Assembly (NCBI GenBank): GCA_037127255.1
Contig: JBANSL010000004.1
Span: 36,358,467-36,422,466, forward strand
Direction of reading: 5' to 3'
Length of the DNA: 64,000 nt
DNA from: Persicaria tinctoria
Lineage: Eukaryota > Streptophyta > Magnoliopsida > Caryophyllales > Polygonaceae
Numbering within the stretch: the stretch's first letter is position 1; every line of letters begins with the position of its first letter. The position numbers and the translations under genes are program-made. The notes beneath the pieces were generated by a model. That model was not told the DNA's origin. It was given only the letters and a program-made list of their open reading frames with translations, and did not search any database. Below are positions 34,801-45,455 of this stretch, piece by piece.

Positions 34801-35679
34801 TTTTTTTATTAAATGATAAAAAGACAATTTTTCTATTTTGTTACATAGTCTTATTTAGGGAAATTGATGGAGATCTTGAGGTAATGTTCACTTGGTTGAG
34901 GAATCCATGTACAATAATTATCTTCACACATTTCTTGTTTACTTGGTTGACTGCAGAAATTTAAATGTTACTTTAACCTATTTGTTAAATGAATTTCGAT
35001 ATGTGTTGAGAAATGCCTTATTGATTTCCATTTATTGTAGATATGTGGTCGAGGTGCTAGTGTTTAGTCTTTCTTCTAGAGGATAATGTTTCCTACCGGG
35101 ACAGCAATTAATCTTTTCTCATTTCTTTTCCTTTGATGATCATTTGTGTTGTACAAACAGGTCATTTTTCGGGTGGTCACTTCCTTTCATTTTCGGTCAC
35201 AGCTGCTAGCCTGCCAGTGTTTTGTCATGCATCTTCTGGAGGATAATGGCATGATCAAATTTTTGTGATGAAGATAGAGATTAAAACTTAATTATGAAGT
35301 TAGAGTTATGTTATTTGTAAAAGAACCTTATGCATTGGTTACTTGAAGAGACATTTGTAGTTCTTTTAGTTACTGAGCAGAGTAATGGTTATATATTTTT
35401 TATTGTAATTTTTTTTTAAATAAATACCATTCCATGGCGTTTCTAAAATGCCATGGATTGTGCAACTTTTGATTTTTTTTTTTAATTTTTAAAAGATATC
35501 CATGGCGTTTGAAAAACGCCATGGTTTGTTTTTCTATGGCGTTTGTCAAAACGCCATAAAAAGGCTGGCTAAAAGACGGCGTCGGCTTCGACGGCGTTGA
35601 GGCATGGCGTTGAAAAACGCCATGTTTATGCTTTTATGGCATTTTTTAAACGCCGTAAAAGGGTATATCTGTACTAGTG
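31849..35679 (+). mobile_element. Non-autonomous CACTA (EnSpm) transposon in C's gag
   Basis: 3831 bp, starting CACTACTAGATATA and ending TATATCTGTACTAGTG, flanked by a 3-bp duplication CCT (31846-31848, 35680-35682). Sub-terminal regions carry many ATGGCGTTT / AAACGCCAT words in both orientations (31888-32105 and 35430-35655), as expected for transposase-binding arrays. No transposase domain is visible. Removing it restores the gag frame. Confidence 0.92.
32249..34437 (+). pseudogene. Captured host-gene fragment inside the CACTA element
   Basis: Four exon-like blocks with consensus junctions: 32249-32401 (donor GTAAGT; frame has one stop), 32582-32636 (acceptor TTCGCAG), 34006-34122 (acceptor TTTGTAG, donor GTGAGA) and 34323-34437 (acceptor CACACAG, donor GTAATT). 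The last two join in phase and are open throughout, giving LGSNCSSLGIEVLGKF and GYYQPTTLEEQSQEHIRD. I do not recognise the parent protein. No transposase similarity was seen. Confidence 0.55.
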
Positions 35680-35682
35680 CCT

Positions 35683-37036
35683 CGAAGCTGCTGACGAGCG
35701 TTGGAACAAGCACTTCCACGATCAGTTGGCCCAACAAGCTAGCTTGGTTACTACTCGGGCTATAAGTGGTGTTCTACGACATCTGGAGGAGCTGAAACAA
35801 CATGAGGCTTCTGGTTCTACACCCCCTGGTGGTATGCCGCCTACTATAGACATTACACCTCCGACAGATCCTCCTCCACCTACAGGTAATACGCCACCTC
35901 CAGGTAACACTTCTTATTCTGTTAAACCTCCCCCTTCTGGTCAATTACATTTTAAGCTTAAATCTGCTACTCCTAACCCTTTCAATGGAGAGAATGACAA
36001 CGATCATCTAGCGGGCTTCAATGGCAACCAGGATCGCCGTGAGCACACCCCACCACGGCTTTAGCAAGGGAGGCCCAATCAGCGTCATCAGCAGCCGCTG
36101 CACACCCGTTCTAACTGGGATGACAGCCGCAGCAATAATGATCTTTATGAGACGCCGCATTTGGAGGATGCTTACCATGAGGTAAATCCTAACTTTGATG
36201 ATTTACCCCCTCCTAATTTTGGTCATCCTAGATTTGATAATGCTCAAGCTATTCAAAGACGTGATGTTAAGATTAAATTAGAAACCTTTGATGGTAACAC
36301 TAATCCTGAAGCTTATCTTGTTTGGGAAAATCATATTGACTATCTGCTTCAACATTTACGCTATGAGGAAACGGAGAAGTTGGAAGTTGTTATATTGCAT
36401 TTAGTAGGTAAAGCTCGCACCTGGTGGTTCCGCACTCGTGAGATGCGCCGTCGTCAGGACAAGCAACATGTTGAAACCTGGCCACAACTTCGCTATCTCC
36501 TGAAGAAGAGACATGTGCCTGAGGAATACACGGAGTCTATGAGGATGCAGCTTGCGTCCTGCCGCCAAGGAACTCGCTCTCCTAATGACTACAGAGATGA
36601 GCTTGAACGGCTCTCCTATCAGGCTAATGTTTATCTTACTGAGCGTGCTTTGTGTACTCAATTTCTTGCTGGTCTTAATACTTCTATTAAAAATCCTTTA
36701 TCTATCCATTCCATTAGAGATATTAACACTTTGTCTCATAAAGCACAGCTTCTGTATGAACAACAGCAACAGCAGCTTCGGCAACAAAGGACTAGATTCG
36801 ACCAGACCTCCTAAGGTCGCAAGTTTGTTCCCTTTAACCCTTCTGGTCAATCTAAACCTTCTACTTTGAACCCTTCCATGCAGCAAAAGGGAGTTTCCAA
36901 CTCACCTCAACAGGGTTATCAGGTTGAAACTAGGAGAGTTGCTGCACCTTCTACAGATCGCAACAAAGATATCCGCTGCTTCACTTGTGGTGGTTCAAGG
37001 CATGTCTCTCGCAATTGCCCTAAAAAAAAAAGGTTA
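35683..37036 (+). pseudogene. Element C gag, main part
   Basis: In phase with 31736-31848. Pro/Thr-rich segment (PPGGMPPTIDITPP), stop TAG at 36062-36064, then the retrotransposon gag domain (KLETFDGNTNPEAYLVWE at about 36280 to LAGLNTSI at 36690), stop TAA at 36812-36814, and a CCHC knuckle CFTCGGSRHVSRNC (about 36977-37018). A run of ten A at 37021-37030 coincides with a frameshift into the protease frame. Confidence 0.86.
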
Positions 37037-38127
37037 TTCTCAATGATTTGGGAGACCATTACTATGAGGAGGAGACTGTTGAGGACCATGTAATTTCGAG
37101 TGAAGTGAAGGAGGACCAGCCGTCTGAGTCTATTGAGGAGATCAATACTTCAGAGTACGACAACTTGCTTTGCATTATCAATCGGCGGGTCCTACACATT
37201 CAGGAATCTCCCATGGCTAATCAAAGGGAGAACATTTTCCACACTAGGTGTGTGGTTCGCGAGGCTACCTTAAGCGTCATCATCGACGGTGGGAGTTGCT
37301 GCAATCTCATCAGTGAAAAGGTAGTGGATTTCCTCCATTTAACTACTACTCCTAGAGCTACTCACTATGGGTTAAACGGCATTACTGATGATGGATCTGA
37401 TATCATGGTCACCAAACAATGTTTAGTTTCCCTTTCAATTGGATCATATCATGATAAAATATTGTGTGATGTGGCTCGCATGGATTGTAGTCATATATTA
37501 TTAGGTCGTCCTTGGTTATATGATCATTCTTTTCTTCATGATGGTTGTGCGAATACATATGCCTTCACTTTTGATGGGAGGAGAGTTACTCTCCTACCCC
37601 TTTCACCACAAACTATTCTAAAGGACCAGGTTTGCAAGAAGCAACAACAGGACGCCCAGAAGGAAGCTCAAAGGAAGGAGAAGCTCAAGGAGACCTCGGC
37701 CAAGCAGGCCGCACCCGCCGCCGATTATGCCGCGCCTGCGGCCCCCACAGCAGCCCCCGCGGCTCCCTCGGCATTAACTCCTTCCCACTCGGCGTCCACT
37801 CAGCCCTCTTCTGCTTCACATAAGGGCTCTGTAGAACGTCGATCATTGGTCTCTCAACCTCAAAAAGGGACCATCACATGGAATGCTCATCGACCTCATA
37901 TTCTCTTGGTAATGAAACAGGTATTACTTAATGTTGAATTGAGTCATATTCCTGCACCTATTGCTGCTCTTCTGCAGGATTATTTAGATGTGCTTCCAGC
38001 TGAACTACCCCAAGGCTTGCCTCCTATTAGAGGTATTGAGCACCAGATTGACTTTGTGCCTGGGGCAGCCTTGCCTAATCGCGCCACTTATAGAGCTAGT
38101 CCTGAGGAGACAAAGGAGCTTCAATGA
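37037..38127 (+). pseudogene. Element C aspartic protease
   Basis: Acidic lead-in (DHYYEEETVEDHV), active site IIDGGSCCNLIS (about 37278) and HILLGRPWLYDHS (about 37492). The linker 37690-37780 is rich in Ala/Pro encoded by CGCC/GCC runs. The RT entry segment (GLPPIRGIEHQIDF) follows. Tandem stops TGA TAA (38125-38130) end it without a change of frame. Confidence 0.86.
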
Positions 38128-38130
38128 TAA

Positions 38131-38820
38131 GTAACAGAGTTGATGGATAAGGGCTTTGTTCGTGAAAGTCTGCCTCCCTGTGCCGTGCCTGTCATTTTCG
38201 TTCCAAAGAAGGATGGCTCCTGGCGTATGTGTGTTGATTGTCGCGCAATCAACCAAATACCGGTTAAGTATCGCCACCATATTCCTCGTTTAGATGATAT
38301 GCTTGATGAACTTCATGGTGCTTGTATTTATTCTAAAATTGACCTTCGAAGTGGATATCATCAAATTAGGATAAAACAGGGTGATGAATGGAAAACGGCT
38401 TTTAAAACTAAGTATGGCTTATATGAATGGTTAGTAATGCCTTTTGGTTTAACAAATGCACCTTCTACTTTTATGAGGCTTATGAACCATGTGCTTAGAA
38501 GACACTTAGGAAAGTTTGTCGTTGTCTATTTTGACGATATCTTAATCTATAGCAAGAATATGCATGATCACTTAAGTCACTTAAAATTGGTTTTTGATTG
38601 TCTTAGGAAAGAAAAATTATATGCCAATTTAAAGAAGTGTTCTTTTGCATCCGAGTCTACCATTTTTCTTGGTTTTGTAGTGACCGCATCTGGATTGAAG
38701 GTGGACGAGGAGAAGATTCGTGCTATTCAGGAGTGGGCCCGGCCGAATACACCCACTCATGTCGCTCATTCTTGGGCCTTGCTGGTTTCTATCGACGCTT
38801 TGTCAAGGATTTCAGCCTGA
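38131..38820 (+). pseudogene. Element C reverse transcriptase
   Basis: [56 protein letters not shown] and catalytic YFDD (38527-38538). A small deletion near 38755-38765 shifts the frame before GLAGFYRRF. Confidence 0.9.
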
Positions 38821-40048
38821 TTGCCACCCCCCTACATGAGGTGACAAATAAAGATGTGACATTTCGCTGGACAGACTCACATCAAAAGGCTTTCGACGCC
38901 CTCAAGGACCGCCTGACACACGCCCCAGTGCTGCAGTTACCTGACTTTGCTCAACCTTTTGAGCTCGAGTGTGACGCTTCTGGCACCGACATTGGAGGGG
39001 TCCTGCTGCAGAACAAGCGTCCCATCGCCTACTTCAGCGAAAAGTTGGGCTCCGCTGAGCTCAACTATTCTACCTACGACAAGGAGCTATTTGCACTGGT
39101 TCGCTGCTTACAGACTTGGAAACATTATCTCTGGCCTAAGGAGTCTGTGATTCATTCGGATCATGAAGCTCTAAAGTACCTCAAAGGACAAGCAGTGCTC
39201 AGCAGACGACTTGCTCGGTGGGTGGAGTTTATAGAGACCTTTTCCGATGTGGTTCACCACAAGAAAGGAAAGGATAATGTGGTAGCTGACGCGCTATCAC
39301 GCAGGTATGTCCTCCTAAACCATATGGATGCACAAGTTTTGGGTTTTGCTTTGATAAAGGAACTGTATGCTTCTGATAGTTTCTTTAAAACTATATATGC
39401 TCAATGTGTGTCTAAAGGTGAAGTTGATTCATTTTTTCTTGATAATGGTTATTTGTTTAAGATGGGCAAGCTTTGTATCCCATCTTCTTCTATTCGCCGA
39501 TTGTTAACTCAAGAAATTCATGAATCTAGAGGACATGGTGGTTTCAAAAAAACCTTAGCAGGACTTAAGGAACATTATTTTTGGCCTAAAATGTCTAATT
39601 ATGTGCTGAGATTTGTCAAAAGTTGTGTTACATGTGCTAAGGCCAAATCAAAATCTAATGTTAATGGTCTATATCAACCTTTGCCTATTGCTAATGCACC
39701 CTGGGAAGATGTTTCTATGGATTTTATTGTAGGATTGCCTAGAACTTCTAAGGGTCGTGATTCCATCTTTAGTGTTGTAGACAGATTTTCCAAAATGGCT
39801 CATTTTATTCCATGTCACAAAACTGATGATGTTATTCATGTTGCTAATTTGTTCTTCAAAGATGTTGTTCGCTTACATGGATTGCCATTATCTATAGTTT
39901 CTTACCGTGATCCTAAATTCTTAAGCTCTTTTTGGAAAACTCTATGGTCTAAATTGGGTACAAAATTGCTATTTTCTACTTCTTGTCACCCACAAACTGA
40001 TGGCCAAACTGAGGTCACAAATAGAACTCTTGGGGTCTCCTTAGAGTT
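38760..40048 (+). pseudogene. Element C RNase H and integrase
   Basis: RNase [38 protein letters not shown]. Integrase: HHCC domain (HESRGHGGF...CVTCAKAK, 39515-39640), Asp in SMDFIVGLP (about 39715), then SYRDPKF, where Tyr (TAC, 39903-39905) stands at the second catalytic Asp position, and Glu in [10 protein letters not shown]. The frame shifts near 40040. Confidence 0.88.
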
Positions 40049-40852
40049 ATGCTGCGAACTAACCTCCGGAGGTGGGAAGAATGCCTACCATTTGTAGAAT
40101 TTGCATATAACAGGTCTAGGCACTCTGCAACAAAGCTAACCCCATTCGAAGTAGTGTATGGCCGAAATCCACTTACCCATGTGGACATGATGCCTCGGCC
40201 ATATAAGGAAAAGGAGAGCGTGGATGCAGCTAAGCAAGTGGAATTCATCAAGCACTTGCATGAGCGAACCAAGGCGCAGCTAGAGAGGAAGACTGCGCAA
40301 TACAAGGCTGCGAAGGACAAGCATCGCAGGGATGTGCAGTTCAACGTTGGTGATCTGGTCTGGCACAATCTAAGGAAGGAAAGGTTTCTGCAACAACGAA
40401 AGTCTAAGTTGGACCCCAGGGGAGATGGGCCATTCAGAGTGGTTCAGAAGATGGGTCCTAATGCATACAAGTTGGATCTCCCTACCGATAAGTACAATAT
40501 CCATTCTACATTCAACGTCGCCGACCTATCCTTGTTCGTGCCTGACGATGACTCTGACGACGATTTGAGGACAAATCGAAGTCAAGTGGAGGAGAATGAT
40601 GTCGTGCAATTATCGATGACTCCTGGTGACATTGAGAACAACATGAAGGTTCCATTCGATGGTCTTGTCACTCGTGCAAGGGCCAAGAAGATTCAAATAG
40701 CAACTAAAGCCTTTCTTGTCCGTCACCATGTAACTTTAGAGCAAGGGTTCAGGCCATCCTGGATCACTTGGCTCAAGGTTACACCACCAGCACAGGAAGT
40801 GAGCTTGCGTCCACACACGGAGCTTATGAAGACTCGTCAGCATCCCCCATGA
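40049..40852 (+). pseudogene. Element C integrase C-terminal region, extending into the 3' LTR
   Basis: [47 protein letters not shown] and STFNVADLSLF are the usual Ty3 end. The frame crosses the LTR start (40597) and adds about 85 codons with MTPGDIE and TRARAKKIQ. The same frame exists at the start of the 5' LTR (28849 onward). No chromodomain fold is evident. Confidence 0.82.
40582..40596 (+). other. Polypurine tract of element C
   Basis: AAGTGGAGGAGAA directly before the 3' LTR TG. Confidence 0.8.
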
Positions 40853-41204
40853 CTCACCTTACTCGGCATTTCCATGGGTCACTCGAGACCAACATTAGTC
40901 GAGTGGGCCAAGGGCTTTGTTGAGTGCATGGGCCGAGTACCCTTGTGCTTGGGCCGGTTCTCTAGTTTATTAATTAAGTTGTTATTTTATGCAATTTAGA
41001 TTAATAAGGTGGAATTAATTATAGGGGTGATTTGCCAAATATACAAATATGAAGGTCAAATTAGCCAAATATACAAGACTTTTGGAAATTTGCAAAACTA
41101 TACAACACCCTTTTGCCCCTCCTGCGTGCCCCCCCTCCACTCATGCGCGCCCCCCTGTGCCCCCCCTCCGCATCACCCAGTTTTTTTTTTTTTTTTTTTT
41201 TTTC

Positions 41205-41595
41205 CGCGCGCGCGTCAGTGCTGATGTCATCGTCAGAAATGATGACGTCAGCATTGCTGACATCGTTTACAAGGAAGTTTTTTATTTTTTTTTCCCGCAT
41301 CAATGTTGACGCCGACGTCGGGAATGTTGACGTCATCAATGCTGACACCGTTTACAAGGAAGGTTTTTTTGTTTTTTTTTTTCGCGCGCCAATGCTGACA
41401 CCGTTTACAATGAAGTTTTTTTGTTCCACGCGTCAATGCTGACGCCGAGGACGGGAATGTTGACATCAGCAATGCTGACGCCGTCTACGAAAATGCTAAT
41501 GCCGACGGCAATGACGTCGGGAATGCTGACGTCAGCATTGCTCAGACTCTCTACGAGGATGTTGACGCCGACAATAATGACATCGAAGATCAATA
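41205..41595. repeat. GACGTCAGCA / TGCTGACGCCGA repeat array
   Basis: Degenerate units with GTCGGGAATGTTGACGTCAGC and ACACCGTTTACAAGGAAG separated by T-runs. The same array, in the same order, is in MULE copy 2 (61030-61100 and 62165-62490). Confidence 0.75.
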
Positions 41596-41789
41596 TATTT
41601 GACGTATTAAGTCATTAAAAATATAAAAGGGGGAGAACAAAGAGACAAAATGAGTGTTCTACCAAAAAAAAAAACGAATATTTTATTTTATTTTTGGTAG
41701 TGAGAAACAAAGAATAACGGTAAACAATTAAAACAAAGAATTTTTCGACGCCGACAATGCTGACCTCTTTCCTCATCCATCTCTTATAT

Positions 41790-42245
41790 TGCAAAAACGA
41801 TGTCAGCAAATATATACCTACACAAAAATATGCATAAAAACGATGTCAGCACTAAAAAATAAGTATAAAAACGATGTCAACACTTAGAAATAAACCAATT
41901 TTTAAGGACTCAAGCATACATATATACTTACATATATAATATCAAATTAAAAACGATGTCAGCACTAAAAAATACGCATAAAAGCTATGTCGGCATTAAA
42001 AAATAACCCAATTTTTAAGGACTCAAGCATACATATATACCTACATGTATAATATCCAACTAAAAATGATGTCAGCACTAAAAAATAAATCAAATATTCA
42101 GAACTCAAGCAAACATATATACTTACATATATAATATCAAATTAAAAACGATGTCAGCACTAAAAAATACGCATAAAAACGATGTCAGCACTAAAATAAT
42201 ACGCATAAAAACGACGTCAGCGCTATAAAACAAACCAATTTTTAA
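41790..42245. repeat. AAAACGATGTCAGCACTAAAAAATA repeats
   Basis: At least eight copies of a unit centred on ACGATGTCAGCACTAAAAAA, alternating with ATATATACYTACATATATAAT. Also present at 62730-63130. No coding. Confidence 0.75.
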
Positions 42246-42835
42246 GGATTCAAGCATATAAATTGGAGACGAATTGCATAATTACCACCCGAAAACCCTT
42301 TAATCATATTCTGCATTTCAAAACTTGTTCAGTTTGACTACTCGTATTATTTCCCAGCTACAACAAAACCATATGTTGTCAAACACGCCCCAATTGATTA
42401 AAACCTTTCCGTTTCTGCTCTTACTTATGCAACTTAATTTTTCATAAAAAAATAAACATGACAGGGGGTCTTGTTCCTAATCAATTTATGAGATGATTCC
42501 TAGTTAAAATGCAAAAATTCACAAATATAGCTCCTACCAAATGAGTGCTAAACAAGCCCGAAGCAATAGATAAGATCCTTATCTACAATCCATCAAAATC
42601 CACCATATGTACCATGTTTGCATTCTATATGACATCATAGAATTATACCAAATGCCCAAACAATGGAATAAGCTATTGTTATTGGAGTTGACATCTAGTA
42701 TCTTTGGCTTAAGAATGTACCTGTGATTTCCCAAGGACTTTCAATATATAAACTAGCATTGAACAACCATAAGCATTTGGAATTGCTGCAATGTTGTAGC
42801 AGCTGTACCAACAAGCTTGAGAAGAGATCACATAC

Positions 42836-43238
42836 CTTGACGTCGTCGGATTTACGGGGAGGCATCAGGCAGGCAAACGACAACCATAGCTCACCGGAAT
42901 CGATCTTTTTCGGCATCATTGGAAGCTTCAATATGCTGTCAGCAATTGAAGCTTAGTTCTCCATGAATTCATGTGGTTGTCAGCGCTGACGGTAGTCAAA
43001 TGCAAATAGAGCATGAACGGAACCAAAACAAACACATATCCATTACTGAATTAAACCTATCCCAATCAGAAAATCAGAACTCAGTTGAAAAAGTAGATCA
43101 ATCGTCGAAGCACCGAAGAAGGAAACAAACCTGATTGACGAGCCGATGAGGTCGAAGAAGAGGATCAGCGGCAGAACCATCTCCATTGCTGGAGGATGAA
43201 GGCGACAGCGGAGCTCTCCCTCCTTGAAGATCGTCCAT
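42836..43238 (-). pseudogene. Captured two-exon gene fragment in MULE copy 1
   Basis: On the minus strand an ATG at 43238 opens an exon (MDDLQGGRAPLSPSSSSNGD...) ending at CAG/GTTTGT (43131). A second block, 42935 to 42836, has an acceptor-like CTGACAG and a consensus AAG/GTATGT donor, with WLSFACLMPPRKSDDVK. The parent gene is not recognised. The sequence upstream of the ATG (43239-43700) is GC-rich and UTR-like. This is a Pack-MULE pattern. Confidence 0.5.
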
Positions 43239-44706
43239 CTTCACATCGCCAGTGGAGCTCTCCCTCCTTGACGATCGCGTCCGGCTCCACCGGCCGCTGA
43301 AATTGGAGACGCCGATGCCGCCTTCATCGATTATGAGGCTGCCGTCGAATGGAGCAGATCTACTCTGGCGTAGTCGTCGAATCCAAATCCACACCGGATT
43401 TGGCCTCCCCGCTCCTCTACCGACCTCCCATCATTCGTCTTCGTCGTCGCCGCTTCCATTTCGGCGCCCTTGATGCAGAAGCACCCTGTCGTTGTTGCCG
43501 GACTCGGCGTCGCGCTGAAATTCACCATGGTAGGGGTCTGGGGTCAGATCCACCGACGAGAAGCGCGGTAGATCTGAGATCCGAGATCTACTACGGACGA
43601 GGAAGGAGGGCGTCGAGCCCTGGCCGGAGTGGGTGACGGAGAAGGAGATCTGGGAGGAGCCATGGACGAGCGACCACGGGAGAGAGATCGAGATATCTCA
43701 GATCTGGAAAGAACAGGAGTATGGAAAGGGGGCAATGGGAGAGAGATCGAGAGATTAGGGTTAATATAAAATGTATACTTTTGCAAATTATACAAAAACG
43801 TGTATATTTCGCTAATTGGGCCAAAATTTGCGCCTTCGGCGCAAATTTTCTCTTAATTATATCTCTTCTAGATATAATCCTTGGACACCAAGTTATTGAA
43901 TTTCTGTCTTTATTAGGAAATATTTATCTTAGATTTATTTCATTTATCTTTAGATATACTAAATCTATCCAAACCCCTTTCCTTTGCAAGGAAGGATTGG
44001 TTAGATCTCCCATAGTTTTCTATATATTCATGTTATGCACTTTTGAATTAATTAGATTAAATTAGAATTGAGAACCCCTTTATGGCTTAAAGGGTTCTTG
44101 GTTATCAATCCAAAACACTATCATTGTTCTTGTGTTCTTGAGATTTTCGACAATCACCATCGCAACCATCACCTCTCCTTGGTTCATCGACATCGAGCAA
44201 AACAAGCCCAAAACCCTAACCTTAAAGCTATTAAGGAAACCAGCGCTTGGCGTCGTCCGCAAGCAGAGTCACTCCCAGCGAGCGCGGCGCGCCCAACATC
44301 GCCAGCGCCTCGCTCTCGCGTCCTCGACCTCGACTTCGCTCCAGCGCCTGCGCTCGCCAGCACGCCCGCTTCCAGCGAGAGAAGTCTCGCATCCAGACAT
44401 CCCCCGGGCTCGCTCCTGCGCACACACCCTGAGGCCTAGAGCCTGTGTGCCCAGTCACCTACGCGCGCTCTGTCCCTCGCTTCTCTCTCGCTTTTCCTTG
44501 CTTGATTTCTGTCGCTATTACCTATTGAAATTGCTGGAATTTTATTAAGTGTAAACTGTCGCTATTCTAGAATTTTAATCACTTGTTTAAATTGTTCCAA
44601 ATTCAGGAGATATCAAAGAGCATTGCAAGATCTAGCAAATATATGGCGTGGTTCTTGATCTTGAGCCCACAGGCGAAGGATCGGGTATCCCAAACGTATC
44701 ATCGTG

Positions 44707-44829
44707 TGTCCAGTTATGGGAGTGACCGAACTTTCACGGTCAACTTCCCACTGAGCGACGAGACGACTGATCATCGTGCTCCCAATATGCACCCACACTT
44801 CGACTGGGATGGATACAGATTCACCACGT
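44707..44829 (+). pseudogene. Agenet-domain gene, 3' end
   Basis: In phase with 28550-28841 once element C and one TCGTG are removed. Encodes SSYGSDRTFTVNFPLSDETT... and FDWDGYRF to a TAG at 44827-44829. The pattern (F-x-V-x-F/P, then W-DG) fits the end of an Agenet repeat. Confidence 0.68.
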
Positions 44830-45249
44830 AGCTGCAATTTCACTTCTTGTTACCGTAAATTTCTATTTCAATGTCTTCTATGTTGTTACTCTCTGCTACT
44901 ATCTTTTAAATGTTTGCTCCTATGTTGTATTTGCTCGGTCCACAAGCTGTAGCCTCTTCCAAACTCGAGTCAGCATCGGCATCGGGCAAGATCCTTCTCT
45001 CTATGTTGCCCTTTCTCTCGAGATTCTCCATCACCGGTGCCGACTTCTTCTCTGCATCGCCTTCTCGTTCTTCTGTCGACTCTCGGTCCGTGTTCTGCCT
45101 TCTTCCTTCGTTCTGTCTTCACAGGTCTGACCGCAGGTCCAAGCAGAGGTTTTGACACGAGCCCAGGTCCGAGCAGCACCAGCGCCTTCTCCCTCGCTCG
45201 AGCGTTCTCTCCTCGCTCTCTCATCGCTCTCTGTATCGCGATTCACGTC
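44830..45249. other. CT/GC-rich stretch without a supported gene
   Basis: Reads like the 5' untranslated region of a gene on the minus strand (CGAGAG-rich, from 45240 leftwards). It may be cargo of the MULE whose right end follows. Confidence 0.35.
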
Positions 45250-45299
45250 TGATCTTTCTTTCGTCCGACCTTTCTTTCTTTGTTTTTTAATTTGCAAAC

Positions 45300-45455
45300 T
45301 AAAGGGATAAAGCAAAAACTGTTAAAGTTAACCGGGAAGGGCACGAGGCGAAATGGGTTAAAACCTCAGGGGCACCACGCGAAATATGTAAAAAAGTTGT
45401 ATACATCGCGAAAATTGCAATACCCCAGTGGGTACCTGGCGAAATTTCCGAACAA
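45300..45455. mobile_element. Right terminus of a MULE related to the Pack-MULE at 55193-58545
   Basis: GGGCACGAGGCGAAA, CGCGAAATATGTAAAAAAGTT, ATCGCGAAAATTGCAAT and CCTGGCGAAATTTCC follow the same order as the right terminal repeat at 58426-58545. No matching left end is found nearby, so the element is truncated or its left end has diverged. Confidence 0.65.

Larger units (their letters stand above)
41024..43852. mobile_element. MULE copy 1 (2.83 kb) in C's 3' LTR
   Basis: Flanked by a 9-bp duplication TTAATTATA (41015-41023, 43853-43861). The ends match as degenerate inverted repeats: left AAATTAGCCAAATATACAAG...AAATTTGCAAAACTATAC, right, reversed, with AATTAGCGAAATATACACG and AATTTGCAAAAGTATAC. 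No transposase is seen. Left interior consists of GACGTC-rich and GATGTCAGCAC repeats; right interior holds a captured minus-strand gene fragment. Confidence 0.85.
28842..44701 (+). mobile_element. Element C: chromovirus-type Ty3 LTR retrotransposon with three nested insertions
   Basis: Perfect 5-bp duplication TCGTG (28837-28841, 44702-44706). Without nested DNA it is about 8.6 kb: LTR, tRNA-iMet-type PBS, gag with CCHC knuckle, protease, RT, RNase H, integrase, PPT, LTR. No classical chromodomain follows integrase; the last frame runs into the 3' LTR and encodes GLVTRARAKK, an arrangement known from CRM-like chromoviruses. The lineage call is therefore tentative. Multiple stops and frameshifts make it inactive. 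Confidence 0.9.
40597..44701 (+). repeat. 3' LTR of element C (split by a MULE)
   Basis: Parts 40597-41023 and 43853-44701 join to a 1267-bp copy of the 5' LTR. The TATA box copy is at 44020-44028. Confidence 0.92.

Noticed and set aside
35726..36064. Pro-rich plant wall protein
   Set aside because: In phase with chromovirus gag on both sides; it is the gag N-terminal linker.
41205..41595. Frames encoding VSIADVNIPDVGVSID repeats
   Set aside because: Open in several frames because of repeat structure, interrupted by T-runs; the same holds at 62199-62517. No start or domain.
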